Positions 1-8,787 of a stretch of DNA of 64,000 bases are shown in pieces (position 1 is the stretch's first letter; each line of letters starts with the position of its first letter). The stretch is from contig NZ_WSTB01000006.1 in NCBI RefSeq assembly GCF_009789235.1, positions 267,109-331,108 on the forward strand. The letters are read 5' to 3'. The position numbers and the translations under genes are program-made. The notes below the pieces were generated by a model. It saw nothing but the letters and a program-made list of their open reading frames with translations, had not been told where the DNA came from and ran no database searches. The stretch is from Flavobacterium hydrocarbonoxydans (GTDB taxonomy: Bacteria; Bacteroidota; Bacteroidia; Flavobacteriales; Flavobacteriaceae).

Positions 1-57
1 GCGGTTTTCGTCTAATTCTATATTGAATTTAATTTCTGAGTTTATCGTATCTGACAT
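1..57 (-). CDS. gldC: Gliding motility protein GldC, N-terminal fragment
   Basis: Only the first 19 codons are inside the window; the gene continues past the left edge. The visible peptide starts MSDTINSEIKFNIELDEN, which matches my memory of the start of GldC, a small protein encoded next to GldB in Flavobacterium and needed for efficient gliding. The ATG shares its A with the gldB stop codon (TAATG), so the two genes are probably translationally coupled. The rest of the protein cannot be judged. Confidence 0.8.
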   Translation of the reverse strand, partial: MSDTINSEIKFNIELDENR

Positions 58-1013
58 TATTTCTTAGGTTTATATTTAGATTTTTCGAAAATTTCTTTTG
101 CATTTATTTTAAATAATTCTTCCAGAGTCACCGAATTGTTTTTCATGTACGAGCGTACTATTTGCCATCCGATCCAGGCCCCTACACGTCCTGGTGTATC
201 ATTATCTATCTGAAGGTAAAATTTAGAAAACGGTGAAGGTGCTAAAAATCGGGTAGCTAATTTTGGATCACTGCTATACAGTAGTTCGTTTTCTAAAAAA
301 TAGCGCCACATATAACTTTCATTTTCTTCACACCATTTTATTTGTTCTGGCGTATAACCCATTCTTTCAGCATCTGTATATTCGGGCAACAACAAATCTT
401 TAGCATACAATTGTTTCCCTTCAAAAATCATTTGCGAAAGCAAACTTCCATCTGTTGGCGGAACAATATTTCGGTACGAAAAACTCGAAACCACATCGGG
501 CATGATTTGTCTTTCCTCAAAATTTTGTTTTAAATAATTTGGAAACTGATAAAACTTATGCTCTTTTCCTAAATACAATTCTAAAGCAACAATCACAAGA
601 CTGTCAGCGTAAATTGCTTTTGCATTGTAATCCATTTCAGCGATTACGGTGATAACCTTTGGTGTTTTGGTTTTTGGAAAATAATATTTTATGTGTTTAA
701 AAAGGACATCAAACTCTTGACGAACAGGCTCAAAATTGTCGTATTTTTTTTGCACTTCTGTATAAACCTCTCTCCAGATTGGGTCCTGCATCTTGTTCAA
801 CCAAACCGAATCATCATTTCCTGCAGGAAAAAAGAAAGGATATTGTTTTTTAACCTTCGCCAAATCTTCAGGTTTAGTTTCAAAAAAAACTTTATCAAAA
901 CGTTCTACTTTAATATCAACCGGAATTTCTTCGACTGCTTTTTCGACTTTAGTTTTTTTATCGCATGACAAAAAAAACAAAGACAGAACAATTACTAAGC
1001 GATATAATTTCAT
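57..1013 (-). CDS. gldB: Gliding motility lipoprotein GldB
   Basis: A 318-residue lipoprotein. The N-terminus has a short hydrophobic segment ending in a lipobox (LFFLSC, Cys17), so it should be lipid-anchored in the envelope. Length, the conserved body and the overlap with gldC fit GldB, a protein required for gliding motility in Flavobacterium johnsoniae whose biochemical role is unclear. The ATG at 1013 gives a complete signal peptide. nadE starts about 100 bases away in the opposite direction, so the gap between them holds both promoters. Identification rests on family resemblance plus the gldBC gene order. Confidence 0.9.
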   Translation of the reverse strand: MKLYRLVIVLSLFFLSCDKKTKVEKAVEEIPVDIKVERFDKVFFETKPEDLAKVKKQYPFFFPAGNDDSVWLNKMQDPIWREVYTEVQKKYDNFEPVRQEFDVLFKHIKYYFPKTKTPKVITVIAEMDYNAKAIYADSLVIVALELYLGKEHKFYQFPNYLKQNFEERQIMPDVVSSFSYRNIVPPTDGSLLSQMIFEGKQLYAKDLLLPEYTDAERMGYTPEQIKWCEENESYMWRYFLENELLYSSDPKLATRFLAPSPFSKFYLQIDNDTPGRVGAWIGWQIVRSYMKNNSVTLEELFKINAKEIFEKSKYKPKK

Positions 1014-1113
1014 TTATTTTTAATTAAATTTGTGTTGCTAAAGTTTAAGTAACTTAATACTTAAAAAATAATTGTGCAAATATACATCCCTGCACCTTAA
1101 AACTCGACCTATT

Positions 1114-1920
1114 ATGGCTAAAAAAAGTACTATTCAGACAGAAAAAGTAAATACCTACATTGTAGAGTGGTTAAAAAATTATGCAAATAAAGCAAAAGTA
1201 AATGGTTTTGTTATCGGAATTTCCGGTGGTGTTGACTCCGCAGTAACTTCTACATTATGCGCTCAGACCGGTTTATCAGTTTTATGTGTTGAAATGCCCA
1301 TTCATCAGGCCGAAAGTCAGGTTTCGAGAGGAAGAGAACATATTGAACAATTAAAAAAACGCTTTCCAAATGTTTCTAACATAGAAACCGATTTGACCGA
1401 AACCTTCGAATCATTTAAAAAAGCGGTGCCACAAACAGGTGAAGAAGCCAAAATAAGTTTATCACTAGCCAATACCCGTGCTCGTTTACGAATGACCAGC
1501 CTGTATTATCTTGCAGGAATTCACGGATTAATAGTTGCCGGTACCGGAAATAAAGTAGAAGATTTTGGCGTAGGTTTTTACACCAAATATGGCGATGGAG
1601 GTGTCGATGTAAGCCCGATTGCCGATTTAATGAAGTCAGATGTATATGCTTTAGGTGAATTTCTCAAGATTCCTGACTCCATTTTAACGGCAGCTCCAAC
1701 AGATGGCTTGTTTGGCGATAATAGAACAGATGAAGATCAATTAGGGGCAAGTTATGATGAATTAGAATGGGCGATGCTCGCTGCAGCCTCAGGAAAAACA
1801 GGAGCTGACTTCACTGGGAGAGAAAAATCTGTCTTTGAAATTTATAAACGTTTAAACACCAATAACAAGCATAAAATGGACCCAATTCCGGTTTGTGTCA
1901 TCCCTGAAATGTTAAAATAA
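1114..1920 (+). CDS. nadE: NAD(+) synthase
   Basis: Makes NAD from deamido-NAD with ATP, the last step of NAD biosynthesis, in the cytoplasm. The N-type ATP-pyrophosphatase P-loop SGGVDS is near residues 33-38, followed by the family segments GTGNK, DGGVDVSPIADLMKSDVY and PTDGL. At 268 residues it is the short ammonia-dependent form with no glutaminase domain. An in-frame ATG exists at 1072, but I place the start at 1114 because the family begins at MAKKS and the 14 extra codons look unlike it. It is divergent from gldB. Confidence 0.93.
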   Translation: MAKKSTIQTEKVNTYIVEWLKNYANKAKVNGFVIGISGGVDSAVTSTLCAQTGLSVLCVEMPIHQAESQVSRGREHIEQLKKRFPNVSNIETDLTETFESFKKAVPQTGEEAKISLSLANTRARLRMTSLYYLAGIHGLIVAGTGNKVEDFGVGFYTKYGDGGVDVSPIADLMKSDVYALGEFLKIPDSILTAAPTDGLFGDNRTDEDQLGASYDELEWAMLAAASGKTGADFTGREKSVFEIYKRLNTNNKHKMDPIPVCVIPEMLK

Positions 1921-1925
1921 TATTT

Positions 1926-1974
1926 TTTACAGAATTTTACGACTATTTACAGAATTTATTTATTAATTTTACAG
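1926..1974 (+). promoter_or_regulatory. Three direct repeats before the response regulator gene
   Basis: TTTACAG occurs at 1926, 1946 and 1968. The first two copies extend to TTTACAGAATTT. Spacings of 20 and 22 bp, about two helical turns, would place all three on one face of the DNA just upstream of the regulator gene. They may be binding sites for that regulator; this is inference. Confidence 0.35.
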
Positions 1975-2012
1975 CTCCAAAAACATGAATAATTCTAAAA
2001 AAGGTAAAAATT

Positions 2013-2642
2013 ATGATTAAAGTATGTTTAGCAGACAACCACCCTGTGACTCACTTTGGCGTTAAGTCGTATTTTAAAGACCACGACGACATTTCTATTG
2101 TAGCAAATGTAGGTAATTTCTCTATGGTTAGAGACATTCTTCAAACGAAAGAAATCGATATTCTAATATTAGATTTAGAATTAGAAGGACTTTCAAGTAT
2201 TTTTGAAGTAAAATCTATCCTGAAAAATTTCCCAAAAACAAAAATTGTGATTTTCAGTGACCTGGCAGAACAGATGTATGCTCCTAATGCTATTAAAGCT
2301 GGAGTTTCCGGGTATGTACACAAAACAGAAAAACTTGAAACATTAGGTATTTCTATTATTAAAGTACACGAAGGAAAAGTTATTATCAACGAAACAGTTC
2401 GTAAAAACATGGCTCTTATTGCTAAACAAAGCAAGAGCGAACGTTTGTACCGAAAACTTTCTAACCGTGAAATCGAGGTTTTACGTTATTTAAGTGACGG
2501 TAAGAAAAACAACGAAATTTCAAAAATCTTAAATCTTAACGAAAAAACAATCAGTACTTACAAGTTAAGATTGTTAACTAAATTGAACGTTACTAACTTA
2601 GTAGATTTAGTAAATAAAGCTAAGACTTTAGAGATTATTTAA
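2013..2642 (+). CDS. NarL/LuxR-type response regulator (orphan)
   Basis: A 209-residue two-domain regulator. The N-terminal receiver domain has the acidic start (ADNHP, Asp8) and the expected phosphate acceptor Asp54 in LILDLEL, with a Lys (HKTEK) near residue 105. The C-terminal LuxR helix-turn-helix (LSNREIEVLRYLSDGKKNNEI through VTNLVDLV) covers about 147-205. No sensor kinase lies nearby, so its signal is unknown. The gene ends 4 bases inside the end of the opposing dnaG gene. Three TTTACAG direct repeats upstream may serve autoregulation. Confidence 0.85.
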   Translation: MIKVCLADNHPVTHFGVKSYFKDHDDISIVANVGNFSMVRDILQTKEIDILILDLELEGLSSIFEVKSILKNFPKTKIVIFSDLAEQMYAPNAIKAGVSGYVHKTEKLETLGISIIKVHEGKVIINETVRKNMALIAKQSKSERLYRKLSNREIEVLRYLSDGKKNNEISKILNLNEKTISTYKLRLLTKLNVTNLVDLVNKAKTLEII

Positions 2643-4699
2643 TGGTATCGGGACATTACTCTTCCTAGTTTTTTCGAAAAAGAATTAACTAATTTTGAGT
2701 AATCAACAACCATAGACAAAAGCTCTGTATTATCTGAATTATCAGGTTGTATAGAGCTTTTTAATTCTTCGATAATTTTATCTACCAAAAACCAGCGCAT
2801 CGATAAAATAGTTTCAGAGACATATTGCCCAATTGTCTCATGCTTATCTTTTGCAAAAATATTCTGCCCTTCCCAATTGTGCAGCGATACTTTTTCATCT
2901 TCCATTAAAATATCCGTTACCTCCTGAGCAAATTCAGGATGCAAACGCATCAGATATTGTTCTAAACTAAATTTTTCGTTTTGATGATAGAAAGCAATTA
3001 AGTCGGTAAAAATATCACGAAATAAATTATTCGAAAGTTCTACCTCATCTTCCTGCAAACTCAGATAGATACGCTGATAAACTTTGTATTCTTTCATTTT
3101 TGTCTCAAATACAACTTCACCTTCGTCATTAGCCGTCATTAAAACATCTTCAAACAGCTCTGTTTTATCTCCGTAAAGCAATAATATTTCGATTACTTTT
3201 CGTTCTAAACGATATAAAATATCAACCTTTTCAGTTGGTTCCTGATAATATCCCGGCTCTCCCGGATAATCTTCTGGCGGTCCTACTCTTGGATCATCTG
3301 GATCTCCTCCGGAATAACCCGTATTTTTTGGCTTTTGATTTCGATGAACCTCAAAAGGTTTTTGCTCCTGCTTTTGCTTTTTATTAACTTCTGCAAGATC
3401 TTTTTGGATCAACTGCGCCAATGTACTCATAAGCACCTGCTCAGAAATATCCATAATTCTGGCACACTCCTGAATGTAAATTTCGCGCTGAATACGGTCT
3501 GGAATTTTAGAAATACTGGTAACCATATCCCGAATCAAATCGGCTTTTTTGATAGGATCGTTTTTAGCATCGCCCATCAGAATCGAAGCTTTAAACTGTA
3601 TAAAATCTTTACTGTTTTCCTCTAAATAGGCCACTAAATCATCATGCGAATTTTTTCGGGCAAAACTATCCGGATCTTCTCCGTCAGGAAAACTACAAAC
3701 CCTCACATTCATTCCTTCCTCAAGAATCAAATCAATTCCTCGAATAGAAGCCCGTAATCCTGCCGCATCCCCATCAAAAAGTACGGTAATATTTCGAGTT
3801 AGACGATTAATTAACCGAATCTGATCTGGCGTTAATGCGGTACCTGATGAAGCCACAACATTCTCAATTCCGGCCTGGTTAAACTGAATAACATCCGTAT
3901 AACCTTCAACTAAATAACAATTATTCTGCTTTGCAATAGATTGTTTCGCCTGATAAATTCCGTAAAGCACCTTACTTTTATGGTAAATATCACTTTCGGG
4001 AGAGTTTAAATATTTTGCTGCTTTTTTATCATTGGTCAAAATACGTCCTCCAAAACCTAAAACACGCCCGGACATACTTTGTATCGGGAACATTACACGG
4101 CCTTTGAAACGGTCAAAAGGTCGATCCTCTTTCGGAATTGTTAAACCTGTACTTTCCAGAAATTCTAATTTATATCCTTTTCCGAGGGCTTCTTTGGTAA
4201 AAGCATCCCAGGTTTCTGGCGAATATCCTAATGCGAATTTTTTGATGGTTTCATTGGTAAAACCTCTTTCTTTAAAATACGAATAACCAATTGCTTTTCC
4301 TTCTTCTGAATTTAAAAGTACATCCTGAAAATATTTCGAAGCAAATTCAGATACCAGATACATGCTTTCACGCACATCTGTGATGGCTTTTTCTTCTTCT
4401 GATTGTTCTGTTTCTTCGATTTCGATATTGTATTTTTTTGCCAAATACCGAATGGCTTCCGGATACGTAAACTGCGAATGTTCCATCAGAAATTTTACAG
4501 AATTTCCTCCTTTTCCGGTACTAAAATCTTTCCAGATTCCTTTTACCGGCGAAACCATAAACGAAGGAGAACGTTCATCAGAGAACGGACTCAAACCTTT
4601 GAAGTTACTTCCGGCACGTTTTAAATTCACAAAATCGCCAATAACCTCCTCTACACGAGCAGTTTCAAAAACGGTATCAATAGTACTTTGTGCAATCAA
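2639..4699 (-). CDS. dnaG: DNA primase DnaG lacking the usual zinc ligands
   Basis: Makes RNA primers at the replication fork. N-terminal zinc-ribbon-like region, then a TOPRIM core (LVEGYTDVI, later VLFDGDAAGLRASIRG) and a C-terminal helicase-binding region. I choose the TTG at 4699 because the family begins around MIxQxTIDTVFETARV; the ATG at 4741 would add 14 residues (MYFYRLPIFKIFYV) that look unrelated. In the N-terminal module the normal Cys/His and Cys/Cys ligands are replaced: SPFS instead of CPFH, and WKDFSTGKGGN instead of a CFGC loop. The fold is recognisable but should not bind zinc in the usual way. Its 3' end overlaps the response regulator by 4 bases. Confidence 0.92.
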   Translation of the reverse strand: MIAQSTIDTVFETARVEEVIGDFVNLKRAGSNFKGLSPFSDERSPSFMVSPVKGIWKDFSTGKGGNSVKFLMEHSQFTYPEAIRYLAKKYNIEIEETEQSEEEKAITDVRESMYLVSEFASKYFQDVLLNSEEGKAIGYSYFKERGFTNETIKKFALGYSPETWDAFTKEALGKGYKLEFLESTGLTIPKEDRPFDRFKGRVMFPIQSMSGRVLGFGGRILTNDKKAAKYLNSPESDIYHKSKVLYGIYQAKQSIAKQNNCYLVEGYTDVIQFNQAGIENVVASSGTALTPDQIRLINRLTRNITVLFDGDAAGLRASIRGIDLILEEGMNVRVCSFPDGEDPDSFARKNSHDDLVAYLEENSKDFIQFKASILMGDAKNDPIKKADLIRDMVTSISKIPDRIQREIYIQECARIMDISEQVLMSTLAQLIQKDLAEVNKKQKQEQKPFEVHRNQKPKNTGYSGGDPDDPRVGPPEDYPGEPGYYQEPTEKVDILYRLERKVIEILLLYGDKTELFEDVLMTANDEGEVVFETKMKEYKVYQRIYLSLQEDEVELSNNLFRDIFTDLIAFYHQNEKFSLEQYLMRLHPEFAQEVTDILMEDEKVSLHNWEGQNIFAKDKHETIGQYVSETILSMRWFLVDKIIEELKSSIQPDNSDNTELLSMVVDYSKLVNSFSKKLGRVMSRYH

Positions 4700-4774
4700 A
4701 ACGTAAAATATTTTAAAAATTGGAAGTCTGTAAAAATACATAAATCCAACTTCATTTTTGAGGATTTAATAATA

Positions 4775-4802
4775 AAAAAGCGCCTCTTTCGAAGCGCTTT
4801 TT
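4775..4802 (-). terminator. Intrinsic terminator after the outer-membrane protein gene
   Basis: A stem of AAAAAGCGC pairing with GCGCTTTTT around a 10-base loop. On the minus strand a T run follows. It lies just downstream of the gene ending at 4829 and ahead of dnaG. Confidence 0.75.
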
Positions 4803-4828
4803 GCAATCAACTAATTCTGACTTGTTTA

Positions 4829-5860
4829 TTAATTAAAGTCGAAGCGAACTCCTAACGAAATATTATTTTCCTCCACCGGATTATCTTTAAATAAAGGGTT
4901 CAAATCATATTTTATATACAAACTTGTTTCTCCGTAACCAATATAAGAACTCAATCCATAGATAAAATTATTGACATTAAAATCGCCTTTTGTCTTCTCA
5001 GTAGCTTTCAAATCATTGTCTTCATACTTCAGAATTTGTTTTGATTTTACATTGATTCCGGCATAACCTCCAAACCCCATTCTAAAACCTTTGTGAGTCC
5101 TGAAATAACGTTCTTCACCATTATGCCCATCTTTAGAAAAATCAAATTCTAAATGTACTGGCGCCACTAAATACACATTTCTAAAGCGTGATTCTTTTAA
5201 GTGAATTGGATTTGTAACCAAATCCGTCTGATCTCCATTCACTACAAAACTGCGATTATCTGTTGGCCGAATATTGTTGTACATCAACGAAAGTCCGTAT
5301 TTAGCATGCAATATATTATCGTTTTTCATTAATCTGGAATTGTACGTTAAACCCCATTCGTAAAAATGCGATCCTATAAAACCGTATTCAGAATCCTGAA
5401 GCTTTCCATCAACCATGGTGCTGTTGAGTCCGGCCGCAAATACAAATTGTGAAGTCGTTCTTTTTTCTCTATGAATAGTGTCATTGCGCCATTCTTTTGA
5501 GTTCCAGCGGAAAGTATACGTATGTTCTTTGTCTTCTTCTTTTATTTTTCCATCGACTTTTTGCTGTACCAGATCGTTAAGTTCGTTTTGTGCCAAAGTC
5601 ACTTTTTCTTCGATAATCACAGCTCTGGCTTCAGCCAATTCATTCTTGCGTTTATCCGCTTGTTCTTTGGTGATTTTTCCCTCAGACAATTGAACATTAA
5701 CCGCTTCGACTTCTTGTTTTAAAGCTTCTTTTTCTTCTTTTGTAACTCTTTCTATTTTATTGGCAATTTCTCTTGCTTTAGATTCAAAGGTTTCCTGTCC
5801 CAGCACTTTACTGACTAACAAGAAGAAAAAAAGGATGAGATAAACGGTAAAATTTTTCAT
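4829..5860 (-). CDS. Outer-membrane beta-barrel protein with periplasmic coiled coil
   Basis: A 343-residue exported protein I cannot name. It has a signal peptide (about 1-21, ending VLGQ), then a charged Lys/Glu-rich helical stretch at about 25-105 likely to form a coiled coil, then a region rich in alternating hydrophobic and aromatic residues ending in LGVRFDFN, typical of outer-membrane barrels. It is the last gene of a minus-strand cluster with an ECF sigma factor and a membrane-anchored anti-sigma-like protein, so it may be a target or sensor of that system. Function unknown. Confidence 0.6.
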   Translation of the reverse strand: MKNFTVYLILFFFLLVSKVLGQETFESKAREIANKIERVTKEEKEALKQEVEAVNVQLSEGKITKEQADKRKNELAEARAVIIEEKVTLAQNELNDLVQQKVDGKIKEEDKEHTYTFRWNSKEWRNDTIHREKRTTSQFVFAAGLNSTMVDGKLQDSEYGFIGSHFYEWGLTYNSRLMKNDNILHAKYGLSLMYNNIRPTDNRSFVVNGDQTDLVTNPIHLKESRFRNVYLVAPVHLEFDFSKDGHNGEERYFRTHKGFRMGFGGYAGINVKSKQILKYEDNDLKATEKTKGDFNVNNFIYGLSSYIGYGETSLYIKYDLNPLFKDNPVEENNISLGVRFDFN

Positions 5861-5944
5861 GATTGTTTTTTTTAATTGATGATTGATTGATGATTGATTT
5901 TAATATTGATATAGTTATTGCTATTGATATTGCTATTGATATTG
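5861..5944. repeat. Short imperfect tandem repeats between two genes
   Basis: The gap holds repeated TGATTGA units followed by repeated ATTGATATTGCT-like units. It separates the barrel gene from the anti-sigma gene and may vary in length by slippage. No other signal was seen. Confidence 0.55.
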
Positions 5945-6682
5945 TTATTGCTTTTCTTGTTTGTCTTCCTGATTTCTATTAGCAACAGCCACTTTTACGG
6001 TTTGATAATTTTTATTGACAGTAGCAATTACTTTTTCTCTAAACGAAAGTTCTAATTCGCCATCAACCTGATTAAGCAAATCACTGGCATTGACTTTGAC
6101 TTTTGATTTTGATTTTGTTTTTGGCTTTGCCGAATTTTCAGCCAAAACATTTTTTTCAGTAGTATCGAATACTTTTTCTACAGTTTCGTTTTGAGGATTT
6201 TGAATGTTAACATTTGAAGTGATTGATTGATTTGATGGATTGTTTTTGATGATGACTGAAGACTCCGCTACTTGATTTTTAAGGGTTGGAACTGATACCT
6301 GATTTAGCTTTTTTTCTGATTTTTTATTGTTTTTAATGGTTGTTTCTTCAACGACTGCAACTTCGTTTTCAGCTGATTTTACTGGGTTTAAAACGTTATT
6401 GTCTGGTTTTACAACAGAATCTTTCTGAATGTTTTCTTCTACGGTAACATTATTTTGAGGAATGGTACTGTTGTTTTTATTCTGAATAAAAAATACTGTT
6501 CCAATTACTAAAAAACCCATAATACTGGCCGCAACATACAGCCAGGTTTTTCTTTTCTTTGGCTTTTTATTTTCAACAATATTTAGCATTGCATCTAGTC
6601 TGTCCCAGGCTTTATCACTTGGTTCAATCGTACGCTGATTTATTTTTTTTCGGAAATCCTTTTCAAAATTATTCGGTTCCAT
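5945..6682 (-). CDS. Probable anti-sigma factor, single-pass membrane protein
   Basis: A 245-residue protein with a cytoplasmic N-terminus (FEKDFRKKINQRTIEPS, DKAWDRLDAML), one membrane helix at about 44-66 and a long polar periplasmic tail rich in Asn, Lys, Val and Glu. It starts 14 bases inside the end of the ECF sigma gene, which is typical of sigma/anti-sigma pairs in Bacteroidota. There is no zinc-binding HxxxCxxC motif, so it would not be a ZAS-type anti-sigma. The role is inferred from position and topology. Confidence 0.65.
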   Translation of the reverse strand: MEPNNFEKDFRKKINQRTIEPSDKAWDRLDAMLNIVENKKPKKRKTWLYVAASIMGFLVIGTVFFIQNKNNSTIPQNNVTVEENIQKDSVVKPDNNVLNPVKSAENEVAVVEETTIKNNKKSEKKLNQVSVPTLKNQVAESSVIIKNNPSNQSITSNVNIQNPQNETVEKVFDTTEKNVLAENSAKPKTKSKSKVKVNASDLLNQVDGELELSFREKVIATVNKNYQTVKVAVANRNQEDKQEKQ

Positions 6683-7229
6683 TTTCTTCTTTTTTTAAAT
6701 TCTTAATTTGCATTTGGAGCATTTTTCTGGCGTGCGACAACTGCGATTTCGAAGTTCCTTCGTTAATCCCCAGCATCTTTGCTATTTCATTATGTTTGTA
6801 ACCTTCTATAGCGTATAAATTGAAAACCATCTTATAGCCGTCCGGTAAATTATCTATCAAAAACTGAATTTGGTCTATGGAAAACTGACTGTCAGTTGCG
6901 TTAAAACTTTCTTCGATATAAATTTCATCTTCCACAAATTTGACTTTCTTCTGAACCCTTAAATACGAAATACATTCATTGACCATAATTCGTCTTATCC
7001 AGCCTTCAAAACTCCCTTTGTGTTCAAACTTGTTTAAGTTGGTAAACACTTTCATAAAAGCGGTTATCATAACATCTTCGGCGAGCTGAATGTCTTTAAT
7101 GTATTGTCGGCAAACACTTAGCATTTTTGGAGAAAACCGGCTATATATCAGCTGTTGCGCTTGTCGGTTATTTTCGACAGCCAACTTTATAATTTCGGTT
7201 TCTTCCTGATGTAAATGAATAATTTTCAT
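6669..7229 (-). CDS. ECF RNA polymerase sigma factor
   Basis: A 186-residue sigma-70 family protein with region 2 (LIYSRFSPKMLSVCRQYI, then AEDVMITAFMKVFTNLNKF and FEGWIRRIMVNECISYLR) and region 4 (LPDGYKMVFNLYAIEGYKH, then EIAKMLGINEGTSKSQLSHA). It directs polymerase to a small set of promoters, probably in response to an envelope signal through the downstream anti-sigma gene, which it overlaps by 14 bases. It is the first gene of the cluster, and about 200 bases of AT-rich DNA upstream should hold its promoter. Confidence 0.88.
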   Translation of the reverse strand: MKIIHLHQEETEIIKLAVENNRQAQQLIYSRFSPKMLSVCRQYIKDIQLAEDVMITAFMKVFTNLNKFEHKGSFEGWIRRIMVNECISYLRVQKKVKFVEDEIYIEESFNATDSQFSIDQIQFLIDNLPDGYKMVFNLYAIEGYKHNEIAKMLGINEGTSKSQLSHARKMLQMQIKNLKKEENGTE

Positions 7230-7428
7230 TAATAAGCGTTCCGGTTTTGTTTTACTAACAGACTTCTATTAGCATAGACGATTGAAGTTGCAAAATGGTT
7301 GTATGAAGAAATTAAAATTTCAAAAAAAAAATCAAAATTCTAATAAAAGATATTTAAATTACTAAAAATTAAATACTTAAAACAAATTATCTGATGGTCT
7401 AATTGACAAATTATCTAATTAAAAAAAA

Positions 7429-8406
7429 TTACTTCTTTCTTTCGATAACATAGTTTACCATCAAAGTAAGGGCAGATTTAAACTCTGAGTCAGGATAATT
7501 TTCTAACAATGAAAGGGCTTCTTGCTGGAATTCGACCATTTTATTTTCGGCGTAAGCCAAACCATGATTGTTTTTTACAAAAGCAATCACTTCTTTGACG
7601 CGTTTTTTGTCTTTATTATGGTTTTTGATCGAGTTTATCAACCACTTTTTTTCTTGTGCAGTACAGTTATTTAAAACATGAATAAGAGGCAAAGTCATTT
7701 TTTGCTCTTTAATATCGATCCCTGTTGGTTTACCGATGGCTTCGTCACTATAATCGAATAAATCATCTTTGATTTGAAAAGCCATTCCAATCAGTTCTCC
7801 AAATTTGCGCATATTCTCTACCTGAATATCATCTTCAATAACTGATTTTGCTCCAAGCGCACAGCAAGCGGCAATAAGTGTTGCTGTTTTTTTTCGGATG
7901 ATTTCATAATAGATATCTTCAGTAATGTCCAGCCTTCGTGCTTTTTCTATTTGAAGCAATTCACCTTCGCTCATTTCGCGAACGGCCACTGAGATGATTC
8001 GAAGCAAATCAAAATCACCATTATCTATCGAAAGTAATAACCCTTTAGACAATAAATAATCGCCAACTAAAACGGCAATTTTATTTTTCCAAAGTGCATT
8101 GATAGAAAAAAATCCACGACGGCGATTACTGTCATCAACCACATCATCGTGCACCAAAGTAGCCGTATGAATGAGCTCTATTACTGAGGCTCCACGATAG
8201 GTTCTTTCGTTTACAATACCACCCGAAACCATTTTTGCCGTCAGAAAAACAAACATCGGCCGCATTTGTTTTCCTTTACGATTAACAATATAATAGGTAA
8301 TCCGGTTTAATAATGCCACTTTAGAAGTCATCGATTCATGGAACTTTTTTTCAAAAAGTTCCATCTCGTTAAAAATCGGCTGTTTTATTTGAGAAGTAAT
8401 ATTCAT
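7429..8406 (-). CDS. Polyprenyl diphosphate synthase
   Basis: A trans-isoprenyl chain-elongating enzyme that probably makes the side chain of menaquinone. It has the first Asp-rich motif DDVVD (87-91, in LVHDDVVDDSNRRRG), the KMVSGG/GKQMRP substrate region before it, and the second motif IKDDLFDY in the C-terminal half. At 325 residues it has the length of octaprenyl/heptaprenyl synthases (IspB/HepT type). Chain length cannot be read from the sequence. The gene stands alone on the minus strand. Confidence 0.87.
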   Translation of the reverse strand: MNITSQIKQPIFNEMELFEKKFHESMTSKVALLNRITYYIVNRKGKQMRPMFVFLTAKMVSGGIVNERTYRGASVIELIHTATLVHDDVVDDSNRRRGFFSINALWKNKIAVLVGDYLLSKGLLLSIDNGDFDLLRIISVAVREMSEGELLQIEKARRLDITEDIYYEIIRKKTATLIAACCALGAKSVIEDDIQVENMRKFGELIGMAFQIKDDLFDYSDEAIGKPTGIDIKEQKMTLPLIHVLNNCTAQEKKWLINSIKNHNKDKKRVKEVIAFVKNNHGLAYAENKMVEFQQEALSLLENYPDSEFKSALTLMVNYVIERKK

Positions 8407-8583
8407 TTCGATTCCAAATATACTATTTTCTATAAAAAAACGTTGTCTATTTTATAGAACTATATCAACAATTAGCACTTTTTACACGCCTTTTTTAAAA
8501 ATCCTTTCATCTGGATTTCATTTTTAAAGTAATAAGATCATAACACCTTTAGAATTCAATGCGCTATTCAAAAAACCATTTGA

Positions 8584-8733
8584 GTAGTTTCGATTAGTAA
8601 AAATGGAACTGTAGCCTCAATTGATTATAGAAATAGCGATTGTAATACTCTTGCCAACATTACTAAAGATGGTGTCGCTACAGAAATTGATTTGAAAAAT
8701 AAATGCCTTTTTTGCCCAAAAAAGAAGCCTTAA
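8584..8733 (+). pseudogene. Possible remnant of a secreted-protein gene (C-terminal part)
   Basis: In the 380-base gap between the polyprenyl synthase and rlmN, one plus-strand frame reads VVSISKNGTVASIDY, then RNSDCNTLANITKDGVATEI. This resembles the C-terminal repeats of Bacteroidota lipoproteins (a Gly-x-Cys-Asp then Thr-x-x-Gly-Val pattern). A stop codon precedes it and no start codon is available, so it looks like a decayed 3' end. It may instead be chance. The rest of the gap holds nothing I recognise apart from the terminator at 8725. Confidence 0.3.
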
Positions 8734-8763
8734 AAGCAAGAGTTAAACTTGTTTTTAAGGCTT
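8725..8763. terminator. Strong hairpin terminator of rlmN
   Basis: A 16-bp near-perfect stem (AAGCCTTAAAAGCAAG with CTTGTTTTTAAGGCTT, one mismatch) around a 7-base loop, about 25 bases beyond the rlmN stop. The AT-rich ends mean it could work in both directions. Confidence 0.75.
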
Positions 8764-8787
8764 TTGTTATATCTCGAAACTATTTTT

